Of a DNA stretch of 40,053 nucleotides, positions 1-9,996 are shown piece after piece. The position numbers and the translations under genes were made by a program. The DNA is taken from the NCBI GenBank assembly GCA_023627715.1, contig JAMAHW010000154.1, positions 1 through 40,053 on the forward strand, read 5' to 3'. Each line of letters opens with the position of its first letter. Positions within the stretch are counted from its first letter, which is position 1. This stretch comes from Periconia sp. R9002 (taxonomy: Eukaryota > Ascomycota > Dothideomycetes > Pleosporales > Periconiaceae). Below the pieces are notes generated by a model. That model saw only the letters and a list, made by a program, of their open reading frames with translations. It was not told where the DNA came from and did no database searches.

Positions 1-640
1 TTAGAGAGTAAGCTATATATCTAATTTATTTAATATTATTTTAGGTATACTATAGAGAGGTATAGTAGATTATAGAAAACTACTATAATTTTAGTAGAGT
101 TTTAGTAGGCCTTAGTAACTTACCTATAGTAGCAACTTACCTATAGAGTATATTATTAATTTATAAAAAAATTTAGTATACTTATACTTTTTTAATATAA
201 AACTATAGTATAAAATAATAATTTAGTATAATAAAAGAGTAAACTTAGTATTTATATAAAAGTAGTATATTTTTTTAAAAACTCTTTTAGATAAAATATA
301 TTTAAAAAAAGAATATAGTAAAAAAAAAAAAATTCTAAATAAAGCTAAAATAGAAAAGTATAAAGTATAGCTAAATTATTTATAGTATATATAATTATAT
401 ATTTAGAATTATTAATAAATAAGCTATAAAATTAGATAATATAAATAGGTTTATTATAGTAGAAGCTATAAGTACTATAAATAAAATAGAAAGAATATTA
501 ACTATTTAGAGTAATAGCTCTAACCTCTAGTAATTACTAGAAGGGTAAAGGGGTTATATTAGTATTATATATAATTATTATAAACACTATTAGGTATATC
601 TTTAGAGTAGTAAGTAAGGCTAATCCCTAAGTAGTGCCCT
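1..640. repeat. RIP-degraded AT-rich repeat, left edge
   Basis: This stretch is built almost wholly from TA, TTA, CTA and TAG strings. CpA/TpG dinucleotides are almost absent and I see no CpG before about position 645. That pattern is what RIP (C-to-T in CpA on both strands) leaves in repeated DNA of filamentous ascomycetes. No reading frame survives. Bases 466-550 match 36981-37065 in inverted orientation (79 of 85 by hand, five of the six differences transitions), so it belongs to a family also present at the right edge. Composition turns normal near 640. The element type cannot be read from this fragment. Confidence 0.8.
466..550 (+). repeat. Copy of 85-bp segment shared with right RIP block (inverted)
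   Basis: The reverse complement of 466-550 aligns without gaps to 36981-37065 with 79 of 85 identities by hand. Five of the six differences are C/T or G/A. Weaker similarity continues on both sides. Confidence 0.7.
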
Positions 641-1004
641 ATAGGTTCGTTAGTAGTAGTTCTGTAGACGGGTTCCTGGTGTTTAGTATTTTAGGTGGGT
701 GCTTTTATCCCACGAGGCGTTTTCTTTACTCCTTAGATGGCATGGCTGGAGTTTGTATCCCGAGACGGGATTTCTGGTTCCTCGTGGGTTATATGGATGA
801 TACCCCCTTGCGTGGTTTTGTTCTGGACTGGCTTCACGTCCTGGTGTTCATTATAGAGAGTAATACAATTCATGATTCGAATTTTTGATGTCCTACAAAG
901 TCTATATCATACTGAAAGTGAAAAAAAAAAGAATCCTAAATATCGCTAAAACCAGAAAGAATCGAAGATGACGAAAAGAAAATACGACAAAAGCAGATAG
1001 GGGA
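641..1004. other. Gene-free border with nested inverted repeats
   Basis: Normal-composition DNA between the RIP block and the first gene. I see no convincing coding region: the open frame at 634-888 starts at GTG and shows no recognisable protein features. A 9-bp perfect inverted repeat (CCCACGAGG at 709-717, CCTCGTGGG at 780-788) encloses a smaller palindrome, ATCCCGAGACGGGAT, at 757-771. Function unknown. Confidence 0.5.
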
Positions 1005-1658
1005 TCACAGCCGCACATAAGCAACACCACCTCCTCCTCTCCTCCCATCCTCCTTGCCCAACTCCTCCCCTTCCACCCCTCTCCGCCCCGCACACCTCAA
1101 ACTCATCTCATTGACCTCCTCCACCACCTTCTCCAGCTCCGCAACAGGGATATCGAACCCGGCCCCAAAAAATGAGTTCGGTCTCGGTGTAGCCGCGACC
1201 GCTGGAACAGGGGGTGCACTGTTGTGAACAACGACGCCCCGTGACGGGTTTAGCTTCGAGATGCGTGTGCTGAGACGGCGTCGGGAGCGCGTGCGGAGTA
1301 AAGGGTTTGAAGTCTTTTTCTGAGATGGAGAGGAAAGTGGTGAGGATGGTGAGGCGAGGTTTGTGATGTTGATTGTGAAGACGCGGGGTTCGTTGGCGGC
1401 GTCGTTGTCGTTGGTGGTGGAGTGTAAGGGCGAAGGAGGGGCTATGTTGCTATGAGGTGGGTCTTGTGTTATAGGCGAAGCCGGGAAGTTTGGCTCGAAG
1501 GTAGACATGATGGGTTCGTTCATGGCGAGGTCGAGCGGGCGTGGTGCAGGCTGGTTTCGGAATGCTTTTGGTGTTGTTGATGGAGCTGCAGATGGGGTGG
1601 TGGTTGGGGTTTTGAAAGGGCTTCGGAGGTAGGATCTGAAGCGTGTGAAGCGGACCAT
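1005..1658 (-). CDS. Hypothetical Pro/Ser/Thr-rich basic protein
   Basis: Single open frame of 217 aa on the minus strand, starting at an ATG at 1658. I do not recognise the family. The N-terminus is basic and hydroxylated (MVRFTRFRSYLRSPFK), followed by about 90 residues rich in Pro, Ser and Thr, then an Arg cluster (RTRSRRRLSTR, around residues 120-130). A short acidic, probably helical segment (FDIPVAELEKVVEEVNEMS) lies near residues 165-185, and the tail is Gly/Arg-rich. No signal peptide or membrane segment is visible, and most of it is probably disordered. The helical segment is the part most likely to be conserved. It stands alone between the RIP border and a 1.4-kb gap. It could be a small nuclear or regulatory protein, but nothing proves that. 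Confidence 0.6.
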   Translation of the reverse strand: MVRFTRFRSYLRSPFKTPTTTPSAAPSTTPKAFRNQPAPRPLDLAMNEPIMSTFEPNFPASPITQDPPHSNIAPPSPLHSTTNDNDAANEPRVFTINITNLASPSSPLSSPSQKKTSNPLLRTRSRRRLSTRISKLNPSRGVVVHNSAPPVPAVAATPRPNSFFGAGFDIPVAELEKVVEEVNEMSLRCAGRRGVEGEELGKEDGRRGGGGVAYVRL

Positions 1659-3127
1659 TTTTTTTCTTTTCTCTCTAGTTCCCCTTTTTGGCTCTTGTAA
1701 TGGACTGGCAATTTGATTCTGCCTCTTGGTTTTAGAGAACCTTAGATGTTGGGAATAGGCAACTGTATGTTATGTATGTCCACGGGCAATCGACAATGTT
1801 GTTCGTTCTCAGTTGTACGCCGGCACGTATGCAAGAAACGAGCAGATCGTTACGTATGTATACTCAAAAACTGATCACCAACTGGACAAAGTGTTTGGAA
1901 GGATTGATCGATATATAAATCTCACGAACTCTCTGGATTACTGCTGTGCCACACTTGGTAGTCCGCCTTGTAACATGATGGTGGAGTCATGCCCATCGTT
2001 TCAGATGGCCAAAACTCCGTAAGGCAGAGCACACTAGGACATAAGCGGAGACGTGCAGCAGTATTGACCAATAAGCGCACAACGGCGGTGATGAATTGTA
2101 GTAGTAAGGCTTTTATTTTTAGTCGGATTGCTCGTAACATACATTCGTAGTGTAAGTATACTGTGGAGGGGGCCAATGGTGTAAGAAGCCTTAGATGAGG
2201 CTTAGCAACTCCACCTTCGGTTGCAACTAGGCAACACTGTAAGAAAATGTAGTAATGACTTGGCGACTTTGTGATCCAGTTGCTAAGCAATTCCACCGTG
2301 TCCTCTTGTTTAAAACTATGATGTTCGACATTAATTTTGTAACTCGGCCGACAACTATTCAGTTGCCTAGGTGTCTGTTCTTTTCGCTCTGATAAACTAT
2401 TCTAGGTTTGCCAAGTGGTGGGTAGAGTAGGTACTAGCCATACCCCATAAAGTTCAGCTCCCTTTTTTTTTTGGTTACGTGATGATAGGCCATTTGAATA
2501 GTACGAATACTGCCCAGGCCTAGTTCAAGAAAGTGTTTTTAAAGAAACGAAAAAATTTGGTGAAAAAAAGCAAGGTTTAATTACTTAGGCAGTGAATTCA
2601 ATTCTTATTTCCGCATATCCACCAGAAAATAGTGTTTCAAAGTAGAACGTGTGTTTAACACTCTTTCCCCAGCCTAGCTTGACCCCGTAATTTATTAATG
2701 CGTGTGGGATGTGCGGTGCTGCATAACAACGTGAATGCTTTATTACCGTCGAAAAAGAGCGGTGCGACTGACCGTGTTGTCGGATTGATATACTTTTATT
2801 TGACACCAGTGGCACTTATCAGCTACCTATACAACGATCACGACAAACTTGGCGACAGAAAAAAATCCCCTTTCCAAGACCGAACCCGTGGAGGCTGCCC
2901 GGTAATGGTACTTTAGGCGCAATGGATCCTTGCTGGACAGTCTCGGCGCCGTCATCCAACACGACAGCGCATGTACCGACCTTCCTGATTTAAATAAGAG
3001 CTATCCTTGAGGCTTGTGTCGAACTCGATAGCTCGATCATTATGTTCTGCAGTTTGTATAGGTATAAAGGCGGGCTATCTCGCGGAAATGTTTCAATGGA
3101 TGCCGCTTATACCCTTCATTTGCGACG
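1659..3127. other. Intergenic region, divergent promoters
   Basis: About 1.47 kb between two divergently transcribed genes. Short open frames (for example 1922-2296 minus) have no protein-like character. The only motif I would mark is a TATA-like box next to the right-hand gene, listed separately. Confidence 0.5.
3063..3068 (+). promoter_or_regulatory. Putative TATA box (TATAAA)
   Basis: TATAAA lies about 60 bp upstream of the ATG at 3128 of the aspartoacylase-like gene, in GGTATAAAGG context. Position and sequence fit a core promoter element; there is no direct evidence of use. Confidence 0.4.
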
Positions 3128-4417
3128 ATGAAGCTTTCCACCCCACTCTTCGTTGCTTTCGCAGCGTTGGCCGAGGCCACTAACTTCACAGGTGACGTGC
3201 TTAACGGAATACCGGTCATTTCTGCTCTGAACCTCGCGGATGTGCCTGCTCAGAACGTGTCAAGGTACTACTTAAGGGTTGGAGAGCTCAATGGCGGACT
3301 GGCAGTGCATGTGCCTGTCTTTGTTGCTCGGGGACCAGCACACACCCTGGAAACGGGTAAAAAACTGTCTTTGTCGGCGGCTATTCATGGTGACGAGCTC
3401 AACGGAGTAAGGGTAATGCAGAAGATATACGACCAATTGAAGGGACAAGTGAATACTCTCAATGGCACTGGTACAAGATGTTTCCCTCTCTATCTCTAGA
3501 GAAAGATTGCTGAGAACCGTTCAGTTATTGGTATCCCAACCGTCAACCCCATTGGTATCTACTTGAACCAGCGCAACTACTTCACATCGCATAACAGTGG
3601 CTTCTTGACCAATGTGAATCGCGTCTTTCCTGGGTCACTTCCTTCTGAGGGTGGCAATGGTGCAAATCTCCTGGCATACAACATTTGGAACAACGTGTGG
3701 GGAAACACATCCCAAGTCGACGTCGGGATTGACCTCCACACACCAAGCTCCGGCGGTTTCACGTCCCTCTGGTGCTACGCTGACTGGAGGTTGCCCTACG
3801 TCGAAAGATTGTCGAAGTTGCTTCAGCCTGATACGCTGAAAATCGACCCAGGTGAGCCTGGTAGTATCGAGACTACCTTCGTGGACAACAAAATTCCCGC
3901 CATCACTGTGGAGATGGGTCAGGCGAAGGTTTGGAATAATTCGCTCATCACGCGCGTTTACGATTTCGTGAACCGTGTTATGGTGGACTTGTACGTATGC
4001 CCCGAATACAACCCAGAGGTATCAGGGCTTTGAGTACTTGAGACCCCAACCAATCACCATGGTTAAAGCAAACTGACTTTTGAACGCGAACCTAGGCAAA
4101 TCACACCGTCCAATTCTACTGAGGCCTACGAGCCAGATCTTAGCCAGACATACATAGCCAACACGCTCCACGAGTCGTACTCGAGCTACGGCGGTTTTGC
4201 CGAGCGTTTGGTAGAAGCCGACGAACCGGTCGAGAAGGGACAGCCAATTGCGCATGTCAGGAACGTGTTTGGAGATATTCTGGAAACCATTCTATCGCCG
4301 GAGAAGGGCAAAATGTTCAACGTGGCAGCGGATCCCAGCATTGAGCCCGGTGCTGGGGTTGGCCAAATCGCGTACAATTCCACGGACCCCAAGTGTGTGA
4401 ATGGATGCATATTATGA
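3128..4417 (+). CDS. Secreted succinylglutamate desuccinylase/aspartoacylase-family zinc hydrolase
   Basis: Three-exon model 3128-3448, 3500-3990, 4096-4417, giving 377 aa. Intron 1 (51 nt, phase 0) uses donor GTGAAT; intron 2 (105 nt, phase 2) uses GTACGT with a CTGAC branch site. Family residues of the AstE/AspA (M14-like) zinc hydrolases are visible: HGDE (zinc ligands H87 and E90), NPIG, NRVFPG around R148, DLH with the third ligand H187, and the VEMG glutamate E245. The C-terminal domain (around EPVEKGQPIAHV) matches the family's beta-barrel half. The first 17 or so residues (MKLSTPLFVAFAALAEA) look like a signal peptide, so the enzyme is probably extracellular or vacuolar. The family deacylates N-acyl amino acids or removes succinyl groups; the substrate here is unknown. 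Start chosen for the signal peptide and the TATAAA 60 bp upstream. Intron 1 limits are the weakest part. Confidence 0.85.
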
Positions 4418-4767
4418 TATTGTGAGGTATATAGTCCATGTGGTAGTTAGCTAAAAATTCACGATACGGTAAATATGTAGGTAATGAAAAAGGTAAAAGG
4501 TGCAGGGCGGGCCGCGGCTTGCCACGGAGTTACATAGATAAGACTGCATTGGACCATGCACCCCACCTCACCTCCGCTCCCAACCAAGTGGATGAGTAAG
4601 CGAGAGCAGCATTGCCTCAAGCGCAAACCCCTGTAAATTCTATCCTAACGCGACGCCAAAGCAATGTCATCCGTCACTCATCAATTTGTTTCGTTGTATA
4701 TAGTTAACGGCACGCCTCCCATGTTCACTTTTGCGGAGCAGATGCTTTCCATCCTCTCTTTCCATTA
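4418..4767. other. Intergenic region
   Basis: About 350 bp holding the 3' end of the aspartoacylase-like gene and the promoter and 5' leader of the molybdenum-cofactor gene, both on the plus strand. I see no clear motif or additional gene. Confidence 0.5.
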
Positions 4768-6157
4768 ATGACGCTGTTGGCCATGGCGACGGCCACGAGA
4801 ACGAGGCTCTGTCCGCCAACAATCACCGCCGCCCGATGCTTCCGTCCTGAACTATTTGCGAGGCGTACGTTTCGCACTGCGTGCGCCGCAAAGAATATTG
4901 CTCCCAGCGGTCCAACCCAGAGCATCCGTGGCGAACCCTTGGTGCCTCCTGTGTTGCAATCGCGCAAAGAGGCCATTCGCAATGCGAAGCCCTTCTCGGA
5001 ATTTTTGACCGATTCGTTCAACAGGCAACATGATTACCTGCGTATCAGTGTCACGGAGCGGTGCAATCTGAGATGTCTGTACTGTATGCCAGAAGGTACT
5101 TGCTACTCCCCAAAACCAAGGGTGTCCGCTGACCCTACTTCACGCAGAGGGCGTCCCACTCTCCCCTCCCGCGCACATGCTCACCACTCCCGAGATCTTT
5201 TATCTCTCTTCGCTCTTCGTAAATCAAGGTGTGACAAAGATTCGTTTGACCGGGGGCGAGCCCACGGTCCGCCGCGACATCGTACCTATGATGCAGCAGA
5301 TTGGTTCACTCCGCTCGAGTGGCCTCCGCGAATTGGCCCTCACCACCAACGGTATCTCACTGCACAGAAAGCTCGATGCAATGGTCGAAGCCGGCCTGAC
5401 AGGTGTGAATCTCAGTCTGGATACCCTGGATCCCTTCCAATTCCAAATCATGACCAGACGAAACGGGTTCAACGCCGTGATGAAGTCGATCGATCGGATA
5501 CTTGAGATGAACAAACTAGGTGCCAACGTGAAGCTCAAGGTCAATTGCGTCGTCATGCGCGGAATGAACGAGCGAGACATAATCCCTTTTGTGGAGTTGG
5601 GCCGTGAAAAAGATATCGAGGTGCGCTTCATTGAATATATGCCTTTCGGCGGCAACAAGTGGAGTCAGGGCAAGATGATCAGCTTTCAAGAGATGCTAGA
5701 CATGATTCGTGCCAAGTATCCTGATCTGAGGAGTGTACCTGGGCACAAAAATGACACCAGCAAGACTTTTGCAGTGCCCGGTTTTGTAGGCAAGGTCGGC
5801 TTTATTACGAGCATGACAAACGACTTCTGTGGCACCTGCAACCGGCTCCGCATCACCAGCGATGGCAATCTTAAAGTGTGTTTGCATGGTAATGCCGAAG
5901 TGTCCTTGCGCGATCTTCTGCGCCAAGATAATCAAGGCAAACCTATTGATGAAGAAGCATTCGAACGTATCAAGAAAATAGAGATGGATCGTCGAGATGG
6001 TCTATTAAACGATGCAACCGGTGCTCACTGGGGAAGTCGAGAGAAGGAACTTCTGCAAGTTATTGGCGCGGCCGTGAAGCGTAAAGCCGAAAAACATGCG
6101 GATATGGGTGACCTTGAGAATATGCAAAATAGGCCGATGATTTTAATTGGTGGGTGA
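4768..6157 (+). CDS. Alternative product: MoaA alone (MOCS1A-like, ends in Gly-Gly)
   Basis: If the intron at 6150-6388 is retained, the reading frame (4768-5095, 5148-6157) stops at TGA 6155-6157 after RPMILIGG, giving 445 aa. In human MOCS1A and related MoaA proteins the C-terminal double glycine is required for activity and inserts into the active site, so this unspliced form is the one expected to be catalytically competent. The spliced form loses the second Gly. The frame and splice sites are seen in the sequence; their use as two isoforms is inference from the MOCS1 precedent. Confidence 0.6.
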
Positions 6158-9100
6158 TGCTTGGTTTCTTCTCTCTTTCTCTGTCTCCCTCTCTGTTGAT
6201 TGGCTTTGTCACACATGATTGAATGTCTCATGATATCACGGTGATCGCTTCTGCATGAACGGCGTAGTTGCATTTCGGCTATATATCATTTCCTACACTT
6301 AAGCAGTGCCATGTATATACCTCAAATATACCCCATCATGTTCTATCTATCAACTGCTTTTGTGAAATTTGACACTAACTGTTGATAGGCCATACCAGGC
6401 AACCACAGTCTGTATACTCAAAGCTTTACAATCCACCCATCTCGTCACCCGGATATCACTTTAAATTTCCTCATAGGCCCTGGCTTGGCCAATCATGGCC
6501 ATCTATAGGTGCAACACTCAATTCGCCCACCATCTCTGTTCGTGCCTTTTCCGGAACCACAATACACAATCAAAAGACAGACATACAAGCAACTTTAGGG
6601 AATATAAGGCTGCAGCTGCGGAAAAGAAAGTCAAACCTGACAAGGGAACAAGCGAGACGCCTGGCACAACACGAGGAGATGGAAAGAAAAGAGAGGGAAG
6701 CGAAAATTCAGCCCAGGATCAGACCTGATTTGCAGGTAAATTTAAGAACGCCATTCCTATTAACTGATATGGGAATTCTAAAGACGCTGCGAACTGTTGA
6801 GAAACACCACAGGTGGCGAGAATCACAAATGCTCCTTCGTCTTAGCGATGAAGACCCTTCATTTGTCAAAAATTGTGATTTCGATCATTATTATCGATTA
6901 TATTGGCACATCCTGACATCTGACATCACTATCGACCATAAGTCTAAGAGAGCACGAAGGACCATGAGCAACCTGTATCAAAAAATTAGGAGCGACTACC
7001 AAAAACATGAGGTTTTGGAAGATTTCGAAGCATTACTGACGATGGGGGAAGAGCAAAAAGATGCTTTGCGATCTGGGCTTAGGTACAATTATGGCCACAC
7101 CATGTCACGACGCGATTACGATAGAGATGTTATCTTCATACATTCCCAGGATAGGCCTTTTGTACCCACTCACGCTATCCGGACTAAAATCGCCGAGCTC
7201 GAAGCGCGCATCGCTCTTGAGAAAGCATACCCACGAGGTCACCACCCTTTCCCCGTACAGTGGTACGTGAATGGACCTTGGATCGAGTACATGGACATTC
7301 ATGAACAAAGACTACGCTTCGAACTTCAGCAAAAACGTAGGCAAGAGAGCCAAGCTGCAGAGGTTCAAGTCACGAAGGAGTGGAAAGAGAACCTCGAGCA
7401 GATGGAGACAAATTTAATTTCGTTTAAAAAGCAATTGCAGCGCCGACTGGGTATAATTGTAGGCCAGGACTCGGCGGAGGAGAAAGAGTTATACGAATAT
7501 ATTCGAGCCCATGAAGAGGGCAGGCAAGCCGACAAAGCCTCAGCCGCTAGAATAGCTAAATTGGAGGTCTTGGCCGCAGAACCGCTTAAAGCACACGTGG
7601 ATGCACTTACCAAGAAACGTGCGGAGAAGCTTGCTGCGCTCTCAAACCTGCAGAAAACCCTCACTGGAGATGGCGTAAGAAAAGATGAAAAGGGCCGCGG
7701 CGCGTATGCTATTCTCACAACTGGAGCGGGCGGTACAGAGATTGGAGAAATAGAGTCCAACATAGCCACCCAAGTTGTTCTTCAAAAACTGAAGGCACGT
7801 CAGGCTGCTCTTGCTCGAGAACGAGAGGACAAACTAAAGCAACTTCAAGCCTACAAAGTTTCCGGCGACAGGAAACATTTGGAATTGGACCTTGGGCATT
7901 TGTTACCAAAATCTCAGCAGCCAGCCTCTAATGTCGTGACCCCCGCAAAATCTCAGCTGAGGGTTCAATGGCCACGGCGCGCATTGATGGCTCCAGAAAC
8001 AACACCTACAGAAAACCTCAAGGGATATATCCCACCTTCAGGGTTTGTTCAAATCGACGAAGGCCTCACCATCAACATCAACGCGCCTACTGCTGAATTG
8101 CAGTCTCAAGTCACTAAACTTATAGACAAATTGACAACTAGCTACCCCCGTCTCACCACGTTACCCTACGATGTATCCACGTCGACGAACCCTGAGACTT
8201 TGAGCACGTGGCTAAAGATCCTAGTCAAGAAATGGCAGACACGATTCGACAGTTGGACCCGGTATACGAAGGACCAATCTTCACAGTTCTCGAACACATA
8301 CTATGGGAACGTAAAAGTCGATGAGGATATCAAGGCAGTTCTCGACCAAATGGTCAGGGATCACGAGCTTCAACACGAGGCAGCGCAACGGATGGCTGCT
8401 CGCTGGCAAGACGTGTTCGATCGCAAAAATACGTTGATGCCAAAACAGGACCCAGAGGATAAGATCGATTGGGAGGAATGGAACAGTTTGGGCATGGATT
8501 GGTTGGGAGTCGATCAGGTTTCTGAAACAGCCGAGCCGGAATCCATATCGAGCAAGGCAGCTTATCCTATCAGCCGGCAACATGGAAAACCATCTCTTGC
8601 GAGGAGCCAGGCTCGCCATTACTCGACGTCTCGTCAGCCATCGCAAAACGAGTCCTCAATTTCCCCTCCAGAAGCACAAGCCTCGAGAAATTCTTCCACT
8701 GCGGAAACCACGCCATCTCTCCCTCACCTGACCCCGGAAGGCTCCGCGCATATGGTCTCTGTATCCACAAAACCACACACGCTCCGCACCGCCATCGCTA
8801 CCGGCACTGTCCATTTCAGCAACCCCACCCCTCTCCAACTCATCCGCTCCAACAGCATCAAGAAAGGCGATGTCTTAAGCGTAAGCCGCATAGCTGGCAT
8901 CATGGCGGCGAAGAAATGCCCAGACCTAATCCCGCTTTGCCATCCGATCATGCTGACACACGTCGGGGTGGAACTTCTACCATTTGACGGGGGTGAAACG
9001 GGAGGCGCTCATGGAGGCATCGTAGTTGAAGCCAAGGTCCAGTGTGAGGGGCAGACAGGCGTCGAGATGGAAGCACTAAGTTCCGTCATGGGTGCTGCGT

Positions 9101-9231
9101 TGACTGTCGTCGATATGTGCAAGGCTGTGGATAAGGGAATGAGTATTAATGATGTGCGTGTGGTATTGAAGGAGGGTGGACGAAGTGGGGTGTGGAAGGA
9201 TGAGGGGTGGGAGAGTGTTATGAAGGGTTAA
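4768..9231 (+). CDS. cnxABC: Molybdenum cofactor biosynthesis fusion: MoaA (GTP 3',8-cyclase) - long insert - MoaC (cPMP synthase)
   Basis: Model 4768-5095, 5148-6149, 6389-9231, giving 1390 aa. It makes cyclic pyranopterin monophosphate from GTP, the first stage of molybdenum cofactor synthesis, probably in mitochondria: the N-terminus (about 45 residues) is Arg-rich, acid-free and presequence-like. Residues about 85-443 are MoaA: radical-SAM cluster CNLRCLYC (C99, C103, C106), GGEP, and the C-terminal cluster FCGTC...VC (C337, C340, C354). Residues about 1221-1390 are Moa[17 protein letters not shown] (D1352 and K1355 equal the E. coli D128/K131 pair), GGRSG. Residues 444-1220 match no Moco enzyme I know. 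Intron 1 (52 nt) splits GAG to give CMPEEGVPLSP; intron 2 (239 nt, phase 1) has CTAAC before its acceptor. Retaining intron 2 gives a 445-aa MoaA ending in GG-stop. The symbol follows the Aspergillus fused gene. Whether exon 3 is always joined needs RNA evidence. Confidence 0.9.
6150..6388 (+). promoter_or_regulatory. Candidate regulated intron overlapping the MoaA Gly-Gly-stop
   Basis: Donor GTGGGT begins inside the first Gly codon (G|GT). The acceptor GATAG ends at 6388 and is preceded by CTAAC. Splicing rebuilds a Gly codon (G+GC) and enters exon 3 in frame. At 239 nt it is much longer than the other introns in this window (48-124 nt) and holds the stop codon of the short product. A CT-rich run (TTCTCTCTTTCTCTGTCTCCCTC) lies shortly after the stop, about 10-30 bases downstream, and might bind a splicing regulator. 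Confidence 0.65.
6389..8718 (+). other. Unexplained ~775-residue segment between MoaA and MoaC
   Basis: Residues 444-1220 of the fused protein. It is continuous open frame, highly charged, with probable coiled coils around residues 510-550, 720-790 and 850-960 (for example [11 protein letters not shown]) and a cluster of aromatic motifs ([18 protein letters not shown]) near residue 740. It begins with a segment ending VRAFSGTT (residues 494-501) and ends near ARHYSTS (1185-1191); both resemble mitochondrial presequence cleavage regions. No in-frame ATG exists in exon 3 before 6679, so a free-standing protein including the first motif would need a different 5' exon. I do not recognise the family. 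Confidence 0.6.
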
Positions 9232-9996
9232 AGAAGAATGGTATGTTCGAATCCTTGAAATTCGAGGGCTGTATTATATGTGTATTATACCTATGTAGGA
9301 GGTGTAGTTTCGTGTGTAATGCATTTGAAATGTGGGTAGTGGTTTTGATCTTTTCGTATAGATCAATATCTAGGTAGATTTATATGCATAGCAGGAGCAT
9401 TCTTATACTTTTGTAACTATGAAATCTCGTGTAGTTCAGGGAAACCTAACCGGCTACTTTCGATTTTCTGATGTTCCTTGTAGACAACTCTCTTCCTGAC
9501 TTCTTCATTATCTCCTCCTTATGTGAGCCTGACGCAGGAGGAGGTTTGTTGGGAGGTAATGAACTAGACCAGATCTGACTAGCGCCTTGGCGCCGGTGGT
9601 CCATAGCTCCAGATCCATTTCTGGAAACCATCACTACACGCCTACTATATGCATGTGTACCAGCATCTACTGGCATTTTCGCTCATTTCCTGCCGATATA
9701 TGGATCTAAATGCATGACACGTACATTTGCTAGATGGACACAAAAGTATGTTGACTTTCCACCAAAAATATGAGTTCACATGTTGACTTGAACAGTGGCG
9801 AGATTCCCATATGGCACAGAGTACGTGCGTGGATTATGGGAAGGTGCAAGGGCGCTCTTTCCGCATACCTAAACTAGGAACCAACGATACGAGAGCTCTA
9901 CTTCTACAAACATGCAGAAAGCGAACGCATTGCTCACTCTTCCACCCACCAACCTGTGCAGCACTTGAGCATTGACACCACGCCATCACCAGAGCT
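9232..9996. other. Intergenic region
   Basis: About 765 bp between two plus-strand genes. The open frame 9446-9676 on the minus strand has no protein-like features. Nothing else is recognised. Confidence 0.5.

Noticed and set aside
634..888. 84-codon frame at the edge of the left RIP block
   Set aside because: Starts at GTG, overlaps inverted repeats, and shows no conserved motif or start context.
1922..2296. 124-codon minus-strand frame in the 1.4-kb gap
   Set aside because: No recognisable domain and no promoter or splice context; composition is like the surrounding noncoding DNA.
3471..3499. 29-nt intron in the aspartoacylase-like gene (GTACAAG...CTCTAG)
   Set aside because: Too short for a fungal spliceosomal intron; the 51-nt alternative 3449-3499 keeps the frame and a plausible length.
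4019..4095. 77-nt second intron in the aspartoacylase-like gene with donor GTATCAG
   Set aside because: Phase 0 would lead to a stop soon after the acceptor; donor GTACGT at 3991 gives the correct phase and a continuous family-like C-terminus.
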